NCBI GenBank assembly: GCA_946415785.1
Contig: CAMKTV010000002.1
Span: 1-64,000 of the forward strand
DNA length: 64,000 bases
Reading direction: 5' to 3'
Source of the DNA: an uncultured Solobacterium sp.
GTDB lineage: Bacteria > Bacillota_I > Bacilli_A > Erysipelotrichales > Erysipelotrichaceae
Shown: one piece after another, positions 54,601 through 62,373 of the stretch
Layout: every line of letters begins with the position of its first letter
Position numbering within the stretch: the stretch's first letter is position 1
The notes under the pieces: model-generated
What the model was told of the DNA's origin: nothing
The model's input: the letters and a program-made list of their open reading frames with translations, nothing else
Databases searched by the model: none
Program-made: the position numbers and the translations under genes

Positions 54601-55407
54601 ACAGAAGTCCATTGGTAATAATGATAGAGATTTTAATCTATCTGAACCTGCAACTGGGAAATCTACATGTAAATTAGCATATTGTTTTAGATCATCATCT
54701 AAATCAATAAAGCCTGAACCTTTCATCATGAAAGCGTTGATTTCTTTAATTGTTGCATAAGCATTTCTAGCTTGGCTATCTCTTTCTGTTTGTGATTCGA
54801 TAACACTATCTAATGTTTCAGGAAGCAATAACAAACCACGAACTAACAAACTTGTATTAGGATATTTTTCTTTTACGTAATCACGAATATACATACTGAT
54901 AGGTAAAGCAATACCTGAACCAGTACCACCTGATGCAGTTGTTGCAATAACAACACGCATTGTTTGTTTCATGGCTTTTCCTGTTTTACGGAAAAGGTCA
55001 TCGATTGCATCATACAAAGGACGAATCTTACCAGTTTTAATTGTTGAGTTAAATGCTAATCTTGAAATAGCTCTAACTTGTCCTGCACCTTCAGAAACTG
55101 TTTTATCATACATAACAGCGTTCTTAGGGAACCATTTTTTACGAGCTTCTTCATCATAGTCAAGATAGCTTCCTACTGTTTGCGTATTTGATGTTTGTAC
55201 CCATCTAATAGCTGATCTTCCATTTGCAATGCCTGTTAAGTCATTAACATTGGTATCTAGACAAAGAAAATTAATATTTTCTTTTTCTTCTGGGGCACAC
55301 ATATCAGCTACTTTCTTTACAATACGTCCTCCAGTACCACCGACACCAACAAACAATGTTGGCGCAAGAACTTCATTTGGTTTTAACAATTCTTTTTTAC
55401 TTTCCAT
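51679..55407 (-). CDS. tubulin/FtsZ-like GTPase-family protein (Tubulin_2 type)
   Basis: The 1242-residue protein opens with a Rossmann-like VGVGGTGGRIVKKVAD and at about residues 165-180 has the tubulin signature TTASGGTGSGIALP, the phosphate-binding loop of FtsZ/tubulin. About 1,000 further helical residues with many charged coiled-coil stretches follow. FtsZ is only about 380 residues. The protein matches the bacterial tubulin-like families outside division, previously suggested in the literature to remodel membranes together with VWA and transmembrane proteins. In this operon it follows the VWA protein by 19 bp and precedes the coiled-coil membrane protein by 25 bp. GTP binding and filament formation are inferred. 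Confidence 0.85.
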   Translation of the reverse strand: MESKKELLKPNEVLAPTLFVGVGGTGGRIVKKVADMCAPEEKENINFLCLDTNVNDLTGIANGRSAIRWVQTSNTQTVGSYLDYDEEARKKWFPKNAVMYDKTVSEGAGQVRAISRLAFNSTIKTGKIRPLYDAIDDLFRKTGKAMKQTMRVVIATTASGGTGSGIALPISMYIRDYVKEKYPNTSLLVRGLLLLPETLDSVIESQTERDSQARNAYATIKEINAFMMKGSGFIDLDDDLKQYANLHVDFPVAGSDRLKSLSLLPMDFCFLMDGQDAEDSTMISTNQYEKQAAQALYEQNVGPMQKKAFSEEDNIIKEMAKPGNYGRNRFGGIGAGVIRYPYEKVVEYVAYDLAMDSIGGEGEATKWTKYDKAVKLYQAEQKKRGIPMSTWDSYGKVFCDTMLNATDAFSKDLVNSYELNDFDSKIEDYMEKFEDAVNQAVLNDSGIKDLYEPAASRATSGFSAEKKISEAVYKIKQYHKKIAEKGKDDNNPIIGKIAARWVEAVFTNERKTLAIEDAYSFEQLIKNVQKEVFHPCATRFALYRLLDKLSERVTSGAENEIKEAEKRIRSFQEKEYDDLKFSKTKIIGIDNLAEVSENEPTLGQKLKGYKKIYDEADTDVPAYFKAIENYRKLVENFAAYQKALEYLKEFSAQFEAFFNTFAAKVKDLNRNQTDLVDELKYQKGDSFINICATESLLKELSKFSLQKIQKETTMLSSDISGGIFDAVKNNAVFNIELKKAGGESIEADRRVNIFDDILMGYFRDSVADKCDDINIDIIGAIELEQRLQERIRLREENDGSEQVFEKVTIEDVKRHIFEVIEKGTRIAAPSIQRMPNEESREIKACAFNKSLLDNRRIRVRDLMPKGEAVDTISKYEIHFFNALYNLTPDKLKKFAAPFKTETGEKKPGTYHRAYVEYSNLIGPDSTKNAAVSTHIDKAWDSIKQMPELDFNYQKQVIMKVHKAFIYGLIHKAIQLRPLSNVANGKNVYAFRNSSNRDEELQVPNGTLCDEFYEILEALYVNYRVVEDINKIASLRKAVSAAKNCNYENTEFFKDMASFDLFALLGSDEKNKNNIYDGTQKSLEELRSEIRKNKEARYKQNKANKELENIEDDGKRYVENPNSILEIPLAFYCSLPNSDRFVAEFDSMVDAVIDVLRGEYTKWEKPEDVKFVLCTRLVDELTLLERNYQFYIDEMHAVPAADNPIMEIIQKKIRDVIMSAPEPEDYELLLDRIAKEFKDSSVI

Positions 55408-55426
55408 AATAATTCTCCTTTGCTTA

Positions 55427-57613
55427 TTATTTTTTCTTAGCCAAACTTATCGTAGTATAGATGTTAAATTTTTCATCTCTATTATTACTTCTTTCGGTTC
55501 CTGACATTCTAATTTCAGTTTTATCTTTTATTTTGATTGTCTTCTTCAATAAATTTTCATCTACTGGTTCTAAGTTTCCAGTTTTTTTATTTACTTTAAA
55601 TGCAACATTGCCTATTTCAACATCGGTTATATTTCCCGCAACTCTTTTTATTGTGCCAGGTTTTGCAGCAAAGCTTCTATTTTTGTTACTTTTACGTAGA
55701 TAGCTATCATCTCCAGGTTTAACAGATATTGTAAATACTTGTTTTTGACCTACTGGAGCTTCACCAGCTATTTTTAAGGTGTCTCCTTGACGTGTAGCAT
55801 TTACGTTTAAACCAAGATCTTTTCTATTGAATGTTGCCTTATTGTCTTTTGTACGAATTTTTCTTGGATACACTTTTCGATGCAGCAACCAAATCAATAT
55901 AGCCAAAGCAAGTAGAGCAATACCAAAACGTTTTGCCCACTTTAACCATAAAGGCGTCTTGCTTAATGTGATGTGTAATAAATCATTTGCATGTGCTTCT
56001 CTTTCGGCAAAATCTAAATAATCGGCATTTGCCTTGATTGTATATTTGCCTTCTTCCATCTCACCTTTTGATTCCAATTTTAATAGATATTGAGATTTAG
56101 ATTCATTAGGTGTTAATTTAAATGGTAAACCTTGAGCATCTGCTGTTAATGTTATTGCAGCAAATTCTTCAGGACTTAATTTTTGTCCATCAATTGTTAA
56201 ATCTATTACGATTGCATCACTTTTATCTATATCACTAATTAAAATGTAGCTTTCATCAATAGACATTTTTAAGTTAAGTTTCCCAAGTGGTGAAGCTAAT
56301 ACTCTAATTCCGCCCGTTGGCCAACCAAAGTCTGCTGAATCTTTTGAAATAGTATAACCACTTAAATAAGTTACAGTTAGGTCAGCTTCAAAAGTATCAT
56401 TCATTCTTAAAGCTACAGGAACTTCGCCATTGTATCCATCATGTTCAAAATTGGTTTTTTCACCATTTACTGTGTAACTGCCTTCATAATGTGGATTACC
56501 TAATAAATCTGAAGAAATCAATTGACCAGTTTTAGCATCTTTCATACCAAAACTAACTTTATAGTCACCTTCATATAAAGATGTTGGATCTACATCGTTT
56601 CCATCAGAATCTGTAAAAATGAATTCTAGATCAGCATCTGGTTCATAATATATTTCAACACTTGAAGCAGTGCCGTTGTATTCAATATTATAGCTACCTG
56701 CTATGCAGTCTTTATAAGTAACCATCATTCCTTGTAAAGAAGTATCTGGATTGCTTGGATAATCTCCTGCTCCTTTTGTTGAATAACTGGTTTGTTGTGA
56801 ATTAACAAGAGTTGGCATTTCTCCATTTGTTGTTAACTTTAAATCTGAAATGTTATCACCTTGTACAAAGACGATTAACTTTTTCATTGAAATATCAAAA
56901 TCTATTGTATTTCCTGAAACATGGTTTCTTGGAAGAACATCTCTACCAAAAACCAGATTACATAGTTCAGTTAGTGTTGATAAAACACCTTCAGAATTTA
57001 CAACTTTCCTTTTAACAAAATATTCACTTTCTGCTGTAGCAGGAACACAAGCCTCTTGGCCAATGCCAAGATACATTACTGATATTTCTTTGCCAGCATT
57101 GTCTTGAACTCTTTTATCTAATTCAACCACTGTTCTTTCTTTTGATAAACCAACACCTTTTTTATTGAAGGTACCACCATCAGTAAGAACCACTAAATAT
57201 TTTTTATCAGCAACTGTTTTCTTTAATCCTTCAAGAGCGAAATCAATACTCTCGATTGGTGTTTTACCTGCATCTTTGGTAAAAATTTCACGTAAAGAAG
57301 ATGCCTGTTTAGGGCTTGTCAATTTAAAAGGATTTTCCATGGAATATTCAGCGTTATTAACTTCCACTGGATGCATTGGGTATATTTCTAAGCTATCTCC
57401 ATCATTAAGCATAGATGCAAATACTTCCATTGCATAGGTTGCTCTACACCACGCTTGATTGCCACCCATATACATTGATCCAGAGTTATCAAAAACTATC
57501 GCGATTGCACGTGATTGATTTGTTTTTGGTGATGCTTGTATTTTTGGGGAGCCAATTGTAACAATCAACATTATGGTAATTGCTGCAATAAAAACTTTTA
57601 AGACTTTTTTCAT
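55427..57613 (-). CDS. secreted/membrane-anchored VWA protein
   Basis: The 728-residue protein has a signal peptide (MKKVLKVFIAAITIMLIVTIG...), a VWA domain with an intact MIDAS (IVFDNSGSMYMGG, GKTPIESIDFAL, LVVLTDGGTF), several Ig/beta-sandwich-like repeats (about 230-545), one transmembrane helix (RFGIALLALAILIWLLH, about 560-578) and a cytoplasmic basic domain of about 145 residues. Thus it senses or binds something outside and passes it to a cytoplasmic part that could touch the tubulin-like protein. It lies 31 bp after the first lipoprotein gene. Confidence 0.85.
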   Translation of the reverse strand: MKKVLKVFIAAITIMLIVTIGSPKIQASPKTNQSRAIAIVFDNSGSMYMGGNQAWCRATYAMEVFASMLNDGDSLEIYPMHPVEVNNAEYSMENPFKLTSPKQASSLREIFTKDAGKTPIESIDFALEGLKKTVADKKYLVVLTDGGTFNKKGVGLSKERTVVELDKRVQDNAGKEISVMYLGIGQEACVPATAESEYFVKRKVVNSEGVLSTLTELCNLVFGRDVLPRNHVSGNTIDFDISMKKLIVFVQGDNISDLKLTTNGEMPTLVNSQQTSYSTKGAGDYPSNPDTSLQGMMVTYKDCIAGSYNIEYNGTASSVEIYYEPDADLEFIFTDSDGNDVDPTSLYEGDYKVSFGMKDAKTGQLISSDLLGNPHYEGSYTVNGEKTNFEHDGYNGEVPVALRMNDTFEADLTVTYLSGYTISKDSADFGWPTGGIRVLASPLGKLNLKMSIDESYILISDIDKSDAIVIDLTIDGQKLSPEEFAAITLTADAQGLPFKLTPNESKSQYLLKLESKGEMEEGKYTIKANADYLDFAEREAHANDLLHITLSKTPLWLKWAKRFGIALLALAILIWLLHRKVYPRKIRTKDNKATFNRKDLGLNVNATRQGDTLKIAGEAPVGQKQVFTISVKPGDDSYLRKSNKNRSFAAKPGTIKRVAGNITDVEIGNVAFKVNKKTGNLEPVDENLLKKTIKIKDKTEIRMSGTERSNNRDEKFNIYTTISLAKKK

Positions 57614-57644
57614 ATCTTAAATCTCACATTTCTTAAATAGATTT

Positions 57645-57962
57645 TTATTGTTTTACAAATTCAGCGCCGTCTATAAATATGGATTTACCTTTTCTTTCAA
57701 AGCTCCAATCCCAATTAGTTTTTACGCCAAGCAAACTATATGTCACTGTCAGCTTATTATTTTCGATTTTATATTCGCCTTCAATATCAACGCCAAAAGC
57801 TGATACTACAATCGTGTTATCTCTATTAAATGTTATTGTTTGTTTAATGATTCCGTTATCATTAACATATGTTCCATTTAATTTTGTTTCACACGCAGAA
57901 AAAATGCACACTACAAAAAGTGCACTAATTAAAGTTATTAAAAACTTCTTGCAACAATTCAT
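57645..57962 (-). CDS. small lipoprotein, first gene of the tubulin-like operon
   Basis: The 105-residue protein has a lipoprotein signal (VVCIFSAC) and a short beta-barrel-like body with NGTYVNDNGIIKQTITFN, FGVDIEGEYKIENNKLTV and a final GAEFVKQ, the repeat pattern of DUF5640/lipocalin-like small domains. GAGGGG lies five bases before the ATG at 57962. It is the first gene after the putative invertible promoter, with the near repeat 31 bases upstream of its ATG, and probably cotranscribed with the VWA, tubulin-like and membrane genes. Function unknown. Confidence 0.78.
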   Translation of the reverse strand: MNCCKKFLITLISALFVVCIFSACETKLNGTYVNDNGIIKQTITFNRDNTIVVSAFGVDIEGEYKIENNKLTVTYSLLGVKTNWDWSFERKGKSIFIDGAEFVKQ

Positions 57963-57985
57963 CTTAACCCCTCACGTATTAGCAT

Positions 57986-58015
57986 TTTGTAGCATAATTA
58001 TTATTATGTTGTAAA
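57986..58015 (-). promoter_or_regulatory. weak leftward promoter spanning the near inverted repeat
   Basis: On the minus strand TTTACA (58010-58015) and TACAAA (57986-57991) are 18 bases apart, with a TG before the -10. The -35 lies in the invertible segment and the spacer is the repeat, so this weak promoter would exist only in the present orientation. Confidence 0.35.
57993..58009 (+). repeat. left 17-bp inverted repeat of candidate invertible segment
   Basis: CATAATTATTATTATGT is the exact reverse complement of 58200-58216. It lies in the leader between the operon's ribosome binding site and the enclosed promoter. Confidence 0.8.
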
Positions 58016-58199
58016 TTAATATAAATAATATATAAAGCCCTATTTATAAAAGGATAAAAACCTTAAAAATATTTATTTTTATAATGTTTTTCTAACAAGA
58101 GCTGTTATTTTAAAAATTTTCTAAAAATTAGTTTACAAAGAAAATCATAAATAATATAATTAAAACACTTTAAAAAAGGATTTTTTAGTATTTTTAGTT
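58010..58199. other. candidate invertible promoter segment (inverton)
   Basis: These 190 bp lie between perfect 17-bp inverted repeats, contain no gene and carry one near-consensus promoter pointing away from the operon at 57962. A tyrosine recombinase gene ends one base after the far repeat. The design equals the known phase-variable promoters of gut bacteria. In the inverted state the strong promoter would fall about 90 bp before the first lipoprotein ATG and face it. The present state would then be the one with the weak leftward promoter only. Inversion itself is not shown by this single sequence. Confidence 0.65.
58132..58160 (+). promoter_or_regulatory. near-consensus promoter inside the invertible segment
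   Basis: TTTACA at 58132-58137 and TATAAT at 58155-58160 are separated by exactly 17 bases. It is the best promoter seen in this gap and points toward the 3' end of the recombinase gene, where it would make antisense RNA. Confidence 0.75.
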
Positions 58200-58216
58200 A
58201 CATAATAATAATTATG
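58200..58216 (-). repeat. right 17-bp inverted repeat of candidate invertible segment
   Basis: ACATAATAATAATTATG is the exact reverse complement of 57993-58009. It touches the stop codon of the tyrosine recombinase gene (58217-58219). Confidence 0.8.
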
Positions 58217-59062
58217 TTATTCAATCATTTGCATCTTTTCCATATAACGTGCATGCTCTTTTCCTGTTGAAATAATATATATACGAGTTGTGTTGATATT
58301 GCTATGACCAAGAACATCTGCTAATTTGGCTATATCTCTTTCGATATTATAGAAAGCTCTCGCGAATAGGTGTCTAAGATTGTGAGGGAAAACTTTGCTT
58401 GGATTTACATCTGCATCTATACATAGTTCTTTCATTTCTCTCCATATATAATTCCTACATATAGGTTTCCTATTTCTTGTAACAAAAATAGATCCTGAAA
58501 CTATTTTTTCTTTTGAAACATAATCCAAAAGTTTCTTTTGTAAATTATGGACAATAAAAATTGTGCGTGTTTTGCCTTTGCATGAAACTATTGCTTCTCC
58601 CCTGTTTATTGCTTCAACTGTTATATGTTGTAACTCACTTACTCTTATACCAGTTGCGCATATTGTCTGTATTATTAAAGATAAACGTTCATTATGCTTT
58701 TCTAAAGCAGCTTTCACTAATCTTTTGTATTCGTCTTTTGTTAGTTCTTTTTCTTCTGGATAGAATATTTGCTGCTGTATTTTATAAGTTTTAACTTTTA
58801 GTTCATTCCAATTTAAATAATCAAACAAACTGTTTATGCTTGATAACATCGAGTTAATGCTTCTTATTGCATAATTACTTTCTTTTAGATTTTTCTTATA
58901 TGCTATTACTAGTTCTTTATTTAAATCTTTTCTTTCAATATAATTAAAGAATTTTTTGATATCTCTGCTATATTTTTCAATAGTTGCACCACTCTTTTCC
59001 TCTAAAATCAAATGCTTTTTAAACATTTCAATTTTAGATCTAGTTAAATTATAATAATTCAT
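58217..59062 (-). CDS. tyrosine recombinase, probable inverton invertase
   Basis: The 281-residue protein has a SAM-like N-terminal core-binding domain (about 15-95) and a catalytic domain with all residues: Arg in CATGIRVSEL, Lys in CKGKTRTIF, HxxR in HNLRHLFARAF, the second His in LGHSNINTTR and Tyr in IYIIS. It resembles XerC/D-like recombinases that flip promoters in Firmicutes and Bacteroidetes. No phage or transposon gene is adjacent, and its stop codon touches an inverted repeat. AAGGAG precedes the ATG. A ribosomal-operon terminator lies just upstream, so the gene may depend on read-through or a weak own promoter. Confidence 0.88.
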   Translation of the reverse strand: MNYYNLTRSKIEMFKKHLILEEKSGATIEKYSRDIKKFFNYIERKDLNKELVIAYKKNLKESNYAIRSINSMLSSINSLFDYLNWNELKVKTYKIQQQIFYPEEKELTKDEYKRLVKAALEKHNERLSLIIQTICATGIRVSELQHITVEAINRGEAIVSCKGKTRTIFIVHNLQKKLLDYVSKEKIVSGSIFVTRNRKPICRNYIWREMKELCIDADVNPSKVFPHNLRHLFARAFYNIERDIAKLADVLGHSNINTTRIYIISTGKEHARYMEKMQMIE

Positions 59063-59094
59063 TTGTTTTACTCCTTTCTAATAATATGAAAACA

Positions 59095-59127
59095 TAAAAA
59101 AGCTGAACTCGTGTGAATTCAGCTTTT
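59095..59127 (-). terminator. terminator of the ribosomal protein operon
   Basis: The stem AAAAGCTGAA/TTCAGCTTTT with a ten-base loop, followed by T on the minus strand, lies 23 bases after the rplQ stop. Confidence 0.85.
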
Positions 59128-59149
59128 CATTTTGAATATCAATTAATAA

Positions 59150-59506
59150 TTAAACTAATTCGATAGTTGCAACCTTAGCGTTATCGCCTCTTCTAATTGC
59201 AGTCTTAGTAACTCTAGTGTAGCCACCTTTTCTATCTGCATATTTAGGAGCAACTTCTTCAAATAATACTTGAACAGCAGTCTTGCCATCCTTATTTGAA
59301 ACATTTCTTAAATAAGCGCTTGCTTGTCTTCTTGCAGCTAAATCATTCTTCTTAGCGACAGTGATTAATTTTTCAACCACGCCTCTTAATTCTTTAGCCT
59401 TCATCTCTGTAGTTTCAATCTTACCTCTTAAAACAAGTTCAGTAGCTAGGTTTCTAAGTAATGCTTTACGATGGTCGGCTGTACGACCTAATTTACGATT
59501 TTTCAT
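59150..59506 (-). CDS. rplQ: 50S ribosomal protein L17 (bL17)
   Basis: The 118-residue protein begins [20 protein letters not shown], the typical bL17 opening, and ends [23 protein letters not shown]. It belongs to the large subunit near the tunnel exit. It is the last gene of the secY-rpsM-rpoA block, nine bases after rpoA, and is followed by a terminator. Confidence 0.98.
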   Translation of the reverse strand: MKNRKLGRTADHRKALLRNLATELVLRGKIETTEMKAKELRGVVEKLITVAKKNDLAARRQASAYLRNVSNKDGKTAVQVLFEEVAPKYADRKGGYTRVTKTAIRRGDNAKVATIELV

Positions 59507-59515
59507 AAGCTCCTC

Positions 59516-60478
59516 CTACTCATAATTATTCTTGAATGATAGACCAAGCTCATTAAGTTTTTCTTTAACTTCCTTAAGTGATTTCTTACCTAAGTTTCTT
59601 ACATGAGCCATGTCATCTTCGGTCTTTTGTGTTAATTCTTCAACTGTAGAGATACCAGCTCTCTTTAAACAGTTATAAGATCTAACAGTTAAATCTAAAT
59701 CTTCAATTGACATATTAACTGCTTTCTTATTGAATTCATGAACATTTTCTTCCATTAATGAATCCATATCAGAAACGATAGTGTCAACTTCAGTTAATAA
59801 TTCAAAGTGTGAAATCAAGATCTTTGATGCTAAAGCAATTGATTCTTTTGGATTGATTGAGCCATCAGTCCAAATTTCAATTGTTAGTTCATCATATTTA
59901 GCGCTTTGGCCAACACGAGTTGATTCAACTTCATAATTAATTTTTGTTACTGGTGTATAGATAGCATCTGTATAGATAGTACCGATACCTTGAGATGAAC
60001 CTTGATATAAAGCCTTGTTTTCATCTGCAGAAACATAGCCTCTACCATTTCTTGCCATAAGTTCCATATTTAATGAACCGCCTTCATCTAGATGAGCGAT
60101 TTCAAGTTCAGGATTTAAGATTTCTACACCACCTGGTAAGATAATGTCTTTTGCCTTAACTGTGCATGGTCCTTTAGCAGAAATTCTTAATGTATAAACA
60201 TCATCATCCATAATTGAGAAGATTAATGATTTAATATTAAGAATCATTAATGTTACATCTTCTTTAACACCTTTGATTGATGAGAATTCATGATAAACGC
60301 CATCAATCTTAATTGAATATACTGCGCCACCTGGTAATGATGACAACATAACTCTTCGTAATGCATTTCCAAGAGTTGTGCCATATCCTCTCTCTAAAGG
60401 TGAAATAACAAATTTTCCATAGTTATCAGATTCAACATATTCTGCAATTTTAAATTTTGGACGTTCAAATTTTTGCAT
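59516..60478 (-). CDS. rpoA: RNA polymerase alpha subunit
   Basis: The 320-residue protein has the N-terminal dimerisation and assembly domain (ISPLERGYGTTLGNALRRVMLSSLPG) and the C-terminal domain with helix-hairpin-helix (LDLTVRSYNCLKRAGISTVEEL, VRNLGKKSLKEVKEKL) that touches UP elements and regulators. Its length is standard. It lies between rpsK and rplQ as in most Firmicutes. Confidence 0.99.
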   Translation of the reverse strand: MQKFERPKFKIAEYVESDNYGKFVISPLERGYGTTLGNALRRVMLSSLPGGAVYSIKIDGVYHEFSSIKGVKEDVTLMILNIKSLIFSIMDDDVYTLRISAKGPCTVKAKDIILPGGVEILNPELEIAHLDEGGSLNMELMARNGRGYVSADENKALYQGSSQGIGTIYTDAIYTPVTKINYEVESTRVGQSAKYDELTIEIWTDGSINPKESIALASKILISHFELLTEVDTIVSDMDSLMEENVHEFNKKAVNMSIEDLDLTVRSYNCLKRAGISTVEELTQKTEDDMAHVRNLGKKSLKEVKEKLNELGLSFKNNYE

Positions 60479-60489
60479 ATATTTCCTCC

Positions 60490-60876
60490 TTAACCTCTAG
60501 GTTTCTTTGGTGGACGGCAACCATTATGAGGAACTGGTGTAACATCACTGATAGCTGTGATAGTTAAGCCTGCTGTCTCTAATGCTCTAACAGCTGCTTC
60601 TCTACCTGGACCTGGACCTTTAACTTCAACTTCAACTTTTCTCATACCATGATCCATTGATGATTTGCCTGCAGCTTCTGCAACCATTTGTGCAGCATAA
60701 GGAGTTGATTTACGTGAACCCTTGTATCCAAGAGCACCAGCACTTGACCAAGCTACAACATTTCCAGCTTCATCAGTAATTGTTACGATTGTGTTATTAA
60801 ATGTTGAATGAATATGAGCGATACCACTCGCAATATTCTTTTTAACACGTTTCTTACGAACTGTTTTCTGTGCCAT
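60490..60876 (-). CDS. rpsK: 30S ribosomal protein S11 (uS11)
   Basis: The 128-residue protein contains [18 protein letters not shown] and the C-terminal [17 protein letters not shown], both diagnostic of uS11. It forms part of the small-subunit platform near the E site. It lies ten bases after rpsM in the standard order. Confidence 0.99.
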   Translation of the reverse strand: MAQKTVRKKRVKKNIASGIAHIHSTFNNTIVTITDEAGNVVAWSSAGALGYKGSRKSTPYAAQMVAEAAGKSSMDHGMRKVEVEVKGPGPGREAAVRALETAGLTITAISDVTPVPHNGCRPPKKPRG

Positions 60877-60886
60877 GTTTTACCTC

Positions 60887-61252
60887 CTATTTCTTCTTGT
60901 TAGCTACTGTACGACGAGGTCCTTTACGAGTTCTAGCGTTAGTTTTAGTTCTTTGACCTCTTACAGGCAAACCTTTTCTGTGTCTAATTCCACGATAGCA
61001 AGCAACTTCCATTAAACGCTTGATATCAAGTTGAGTTTCTCTTCTTAGATCGCCTTCTAATTTATAGCTATCTAAAGATTTACGTAAAGCATTAAGTTGT
61101 TCATCAGTTAAGTCTTTAACACGAATGTCTTCACTGATTCCATTTTCAGCTAATACTTTTTTAGCAGTTGGTAATCCAACACCATAGATATAAGTTAATG
61201 AAACGACAACGCGTTTGTCATTAGGAATATCTACTCCAGCAATACGAGCCAT
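60887..61252 (-). CDS. rpsM: 30S ribosomal protein S13 (uS13)
   Basis: The ORF track starts at 61303, inside rpmJ. The true start is the ATG at 61252 ([15 protein letters not shown]) behind AAGGGAG, giving 121 residues. It shows [43 protein letters not shown], and a basic tail. It sits at the head of the small subunit and bridges to the large subunit. Confidence 0.98.
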   Translation of the reverse strand: MARIAGVDIPNDKRVVVSLTYIYGVGLPTAKKVLAENGISEDIRVKDLTDEQLNALRKSLDSYKLEGDLRRETQLDIKRLMEVACYRGIRHRKGLPVRGQRTKTNARTRKGPRRTVANKKK

Positions 61253-61268
61253 TAAAATTTCTCCCTTC

Positions 61269-61382
61269 TTAACCTTGTCTTTGTTTGTGTTTAGGGTTTT
61301 CACAAATAACCATTACGCGACCCTTACGTTTGATAACGCGACATTTTTCGCACATTGGTTTTACAGATGGTCTTACTTTCAT
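61269..61382 (-). CDS. rpmJ: 50S ribosomal protein L36 (bL36)
   Basis: Missed by the ORF track because it has only 37 codons. It reads [20 protein letters not shown] and ends [10 protein letters not shown]. The zinc ligands C-x2-C ... C-x4-H are kept, so it is the zinc-binding (C+) form. GGGAGG lies eight bases before the ATG. It occupies the usual place between infA and rpsM. Confidence 0.97.
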   Translation of the reverse strand: MKVRPSVKPMCEKCRVIKRKGRVMVICENPKHKQRQG

Positions 61383-61401
61383 CTTTTTTCCTCCCTATAG
61401 A

Positions 61402-61620
61402 CTATTTGTGTCTAAATGTAATACGCCCACGTGTTAAATCGTAAGGTGAAATTTCTACAGTCACTCTATCACCTGGTAAAATGCGGATGTAGTGCATACG
61501 GATTTTACCAGAAACGTGAGCCAGGATTTCATGACCGTTCTCAAGTTTCACCTTGAACTGTGCATTTGGCAACGTATCAGTTACCAAACCATCAATTTCA
61601 ATAACATCTTGTTTTGCCAA
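61402..61620 (-). CDS. infA: translation initiation factor IF-1
   Basis: The 72-residue OB-fold protein begins [20 protein letters not shown] and ends GRITFRHK, matching IF-1 over its whole length. It binds the ribosomal A site during initiation. It lies four bases after map. Confidence 0.98.
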   Translation of the reverse strand: MAKQDVIEIDGLVTDTLPNAQFKVKLENGHEILAHVSGKIRMHYIRILPGDRVTVEISPYDLTRGRITFRHK

Positions 61621-61623
61621 TAG

Positions 61624-62373
61624 CTAGTCCTCCTTTGTTAGAATTTTATAAGCGTCTTTAGTTATTACAATCGTATGCTCATAGTGAGCTGATAGAGATC
61701 TTTCTCTATTTACAACAGCCCAGCCATCAGCTAAGGTAATACAATGTGGTTTGCCCATAAAGACCATTGGTTCTACAGCAATGCACATACCTGGTTTTAA
61801 TAATTCAAGAGTATGTGGCTTACCGACATTTGGAACATTTGGATCTTCATGAACTTTCTTGCCTATGCCATGTCCTGTATATTCAATTGGTAATGAATAA
61901 CCAAATGATTCTACATATGTCTGAATAGCATTGGCAATATCACCAATACGATTGCCTGGCTTTGCGTATTTCAGTCCTTCATATAATGACTGTTCAGTTA
62001 CTTCAAGAAGTTTTAATACTTCTGGTTTTACATTTCCAACAGCATATGTCCAGCCACTATCTCCATGGTAGCCCTTATAACAGGCTCCTACATCAACAGA
62101 GATAATGTCACCATCTTTTAAGATAGTGTGGTCTGGTATGCCATGTACTAATACTTCATTAACTGATGTACATACAGCACCAGGGAAACCATAGAGATTT
62201 TTAAAGGAAGGTGTACAACCATTCTCTCTAATGATTTCTTCACAAATTCGATCAATCTGTAAAGTAGAGATGCCAGGTTTAATTATTTCCTTTAGATGCT
62301 TATGGACTAGGCCTACAACACTGCCGGCCTTGTCCATAAGTTCTATTTCTCTAGACGACTTAAGGGTAATCAT
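61624..62373 (-). CDS. map: methionine aminopeptidase, type I
   Basis: The 249-residue enzyme removes the initiator Met from new proteins. Metal ligands are visible: D in IISVDVGACYKGYHGDSGWT (two Asp), His in YTGHGIGKKVHEDP and Glu in CIAVEPMVFM and YEHTIVIT. The length is standard for type Ia. It directly follows adk with no gap. Confidence 0.97.
   Translation of the reverse strand: MITLKSSREIELMDKAGSVVGLVHKHLKEIIKPGISTLQIDRICEEIIRENGCTPSFKNLYGFPGAVCTSVNEVLVHGIPDHTILKDGDIISVDVGACYKGYHGDSGWTYAVGNVKPEVLKLLEVTEQSLYEGLKYAKPGNRIGDIANAIQTYVESFGYSLPIEYTGHGIGKKVHEDPNVPNVGKPHTLELLKPGMCIAVEPMVFMGKPHCITLADGWAVVNRERSLSAHYEHTIVITKDAYKILTKED

Noticed and set aside
58561-58794. Two overlapping rightward ORFs inside the recombinase gene
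   Set aside because: Antisense shadows without ribosome binding sites, although the + promoter at 58132 could transcribe across them.
58217-59062. Prophage or integrative element integrase
   Set aside because: No phage, conjugation or relaxase genes and no tRNA attachment site are near; the neighbouring inverted repeats fit an invertase better.
61215-61400. Rightward 61-codon ORF
   Set aside because: It lies antisense to rpmJ and rpsM, both certain genes.
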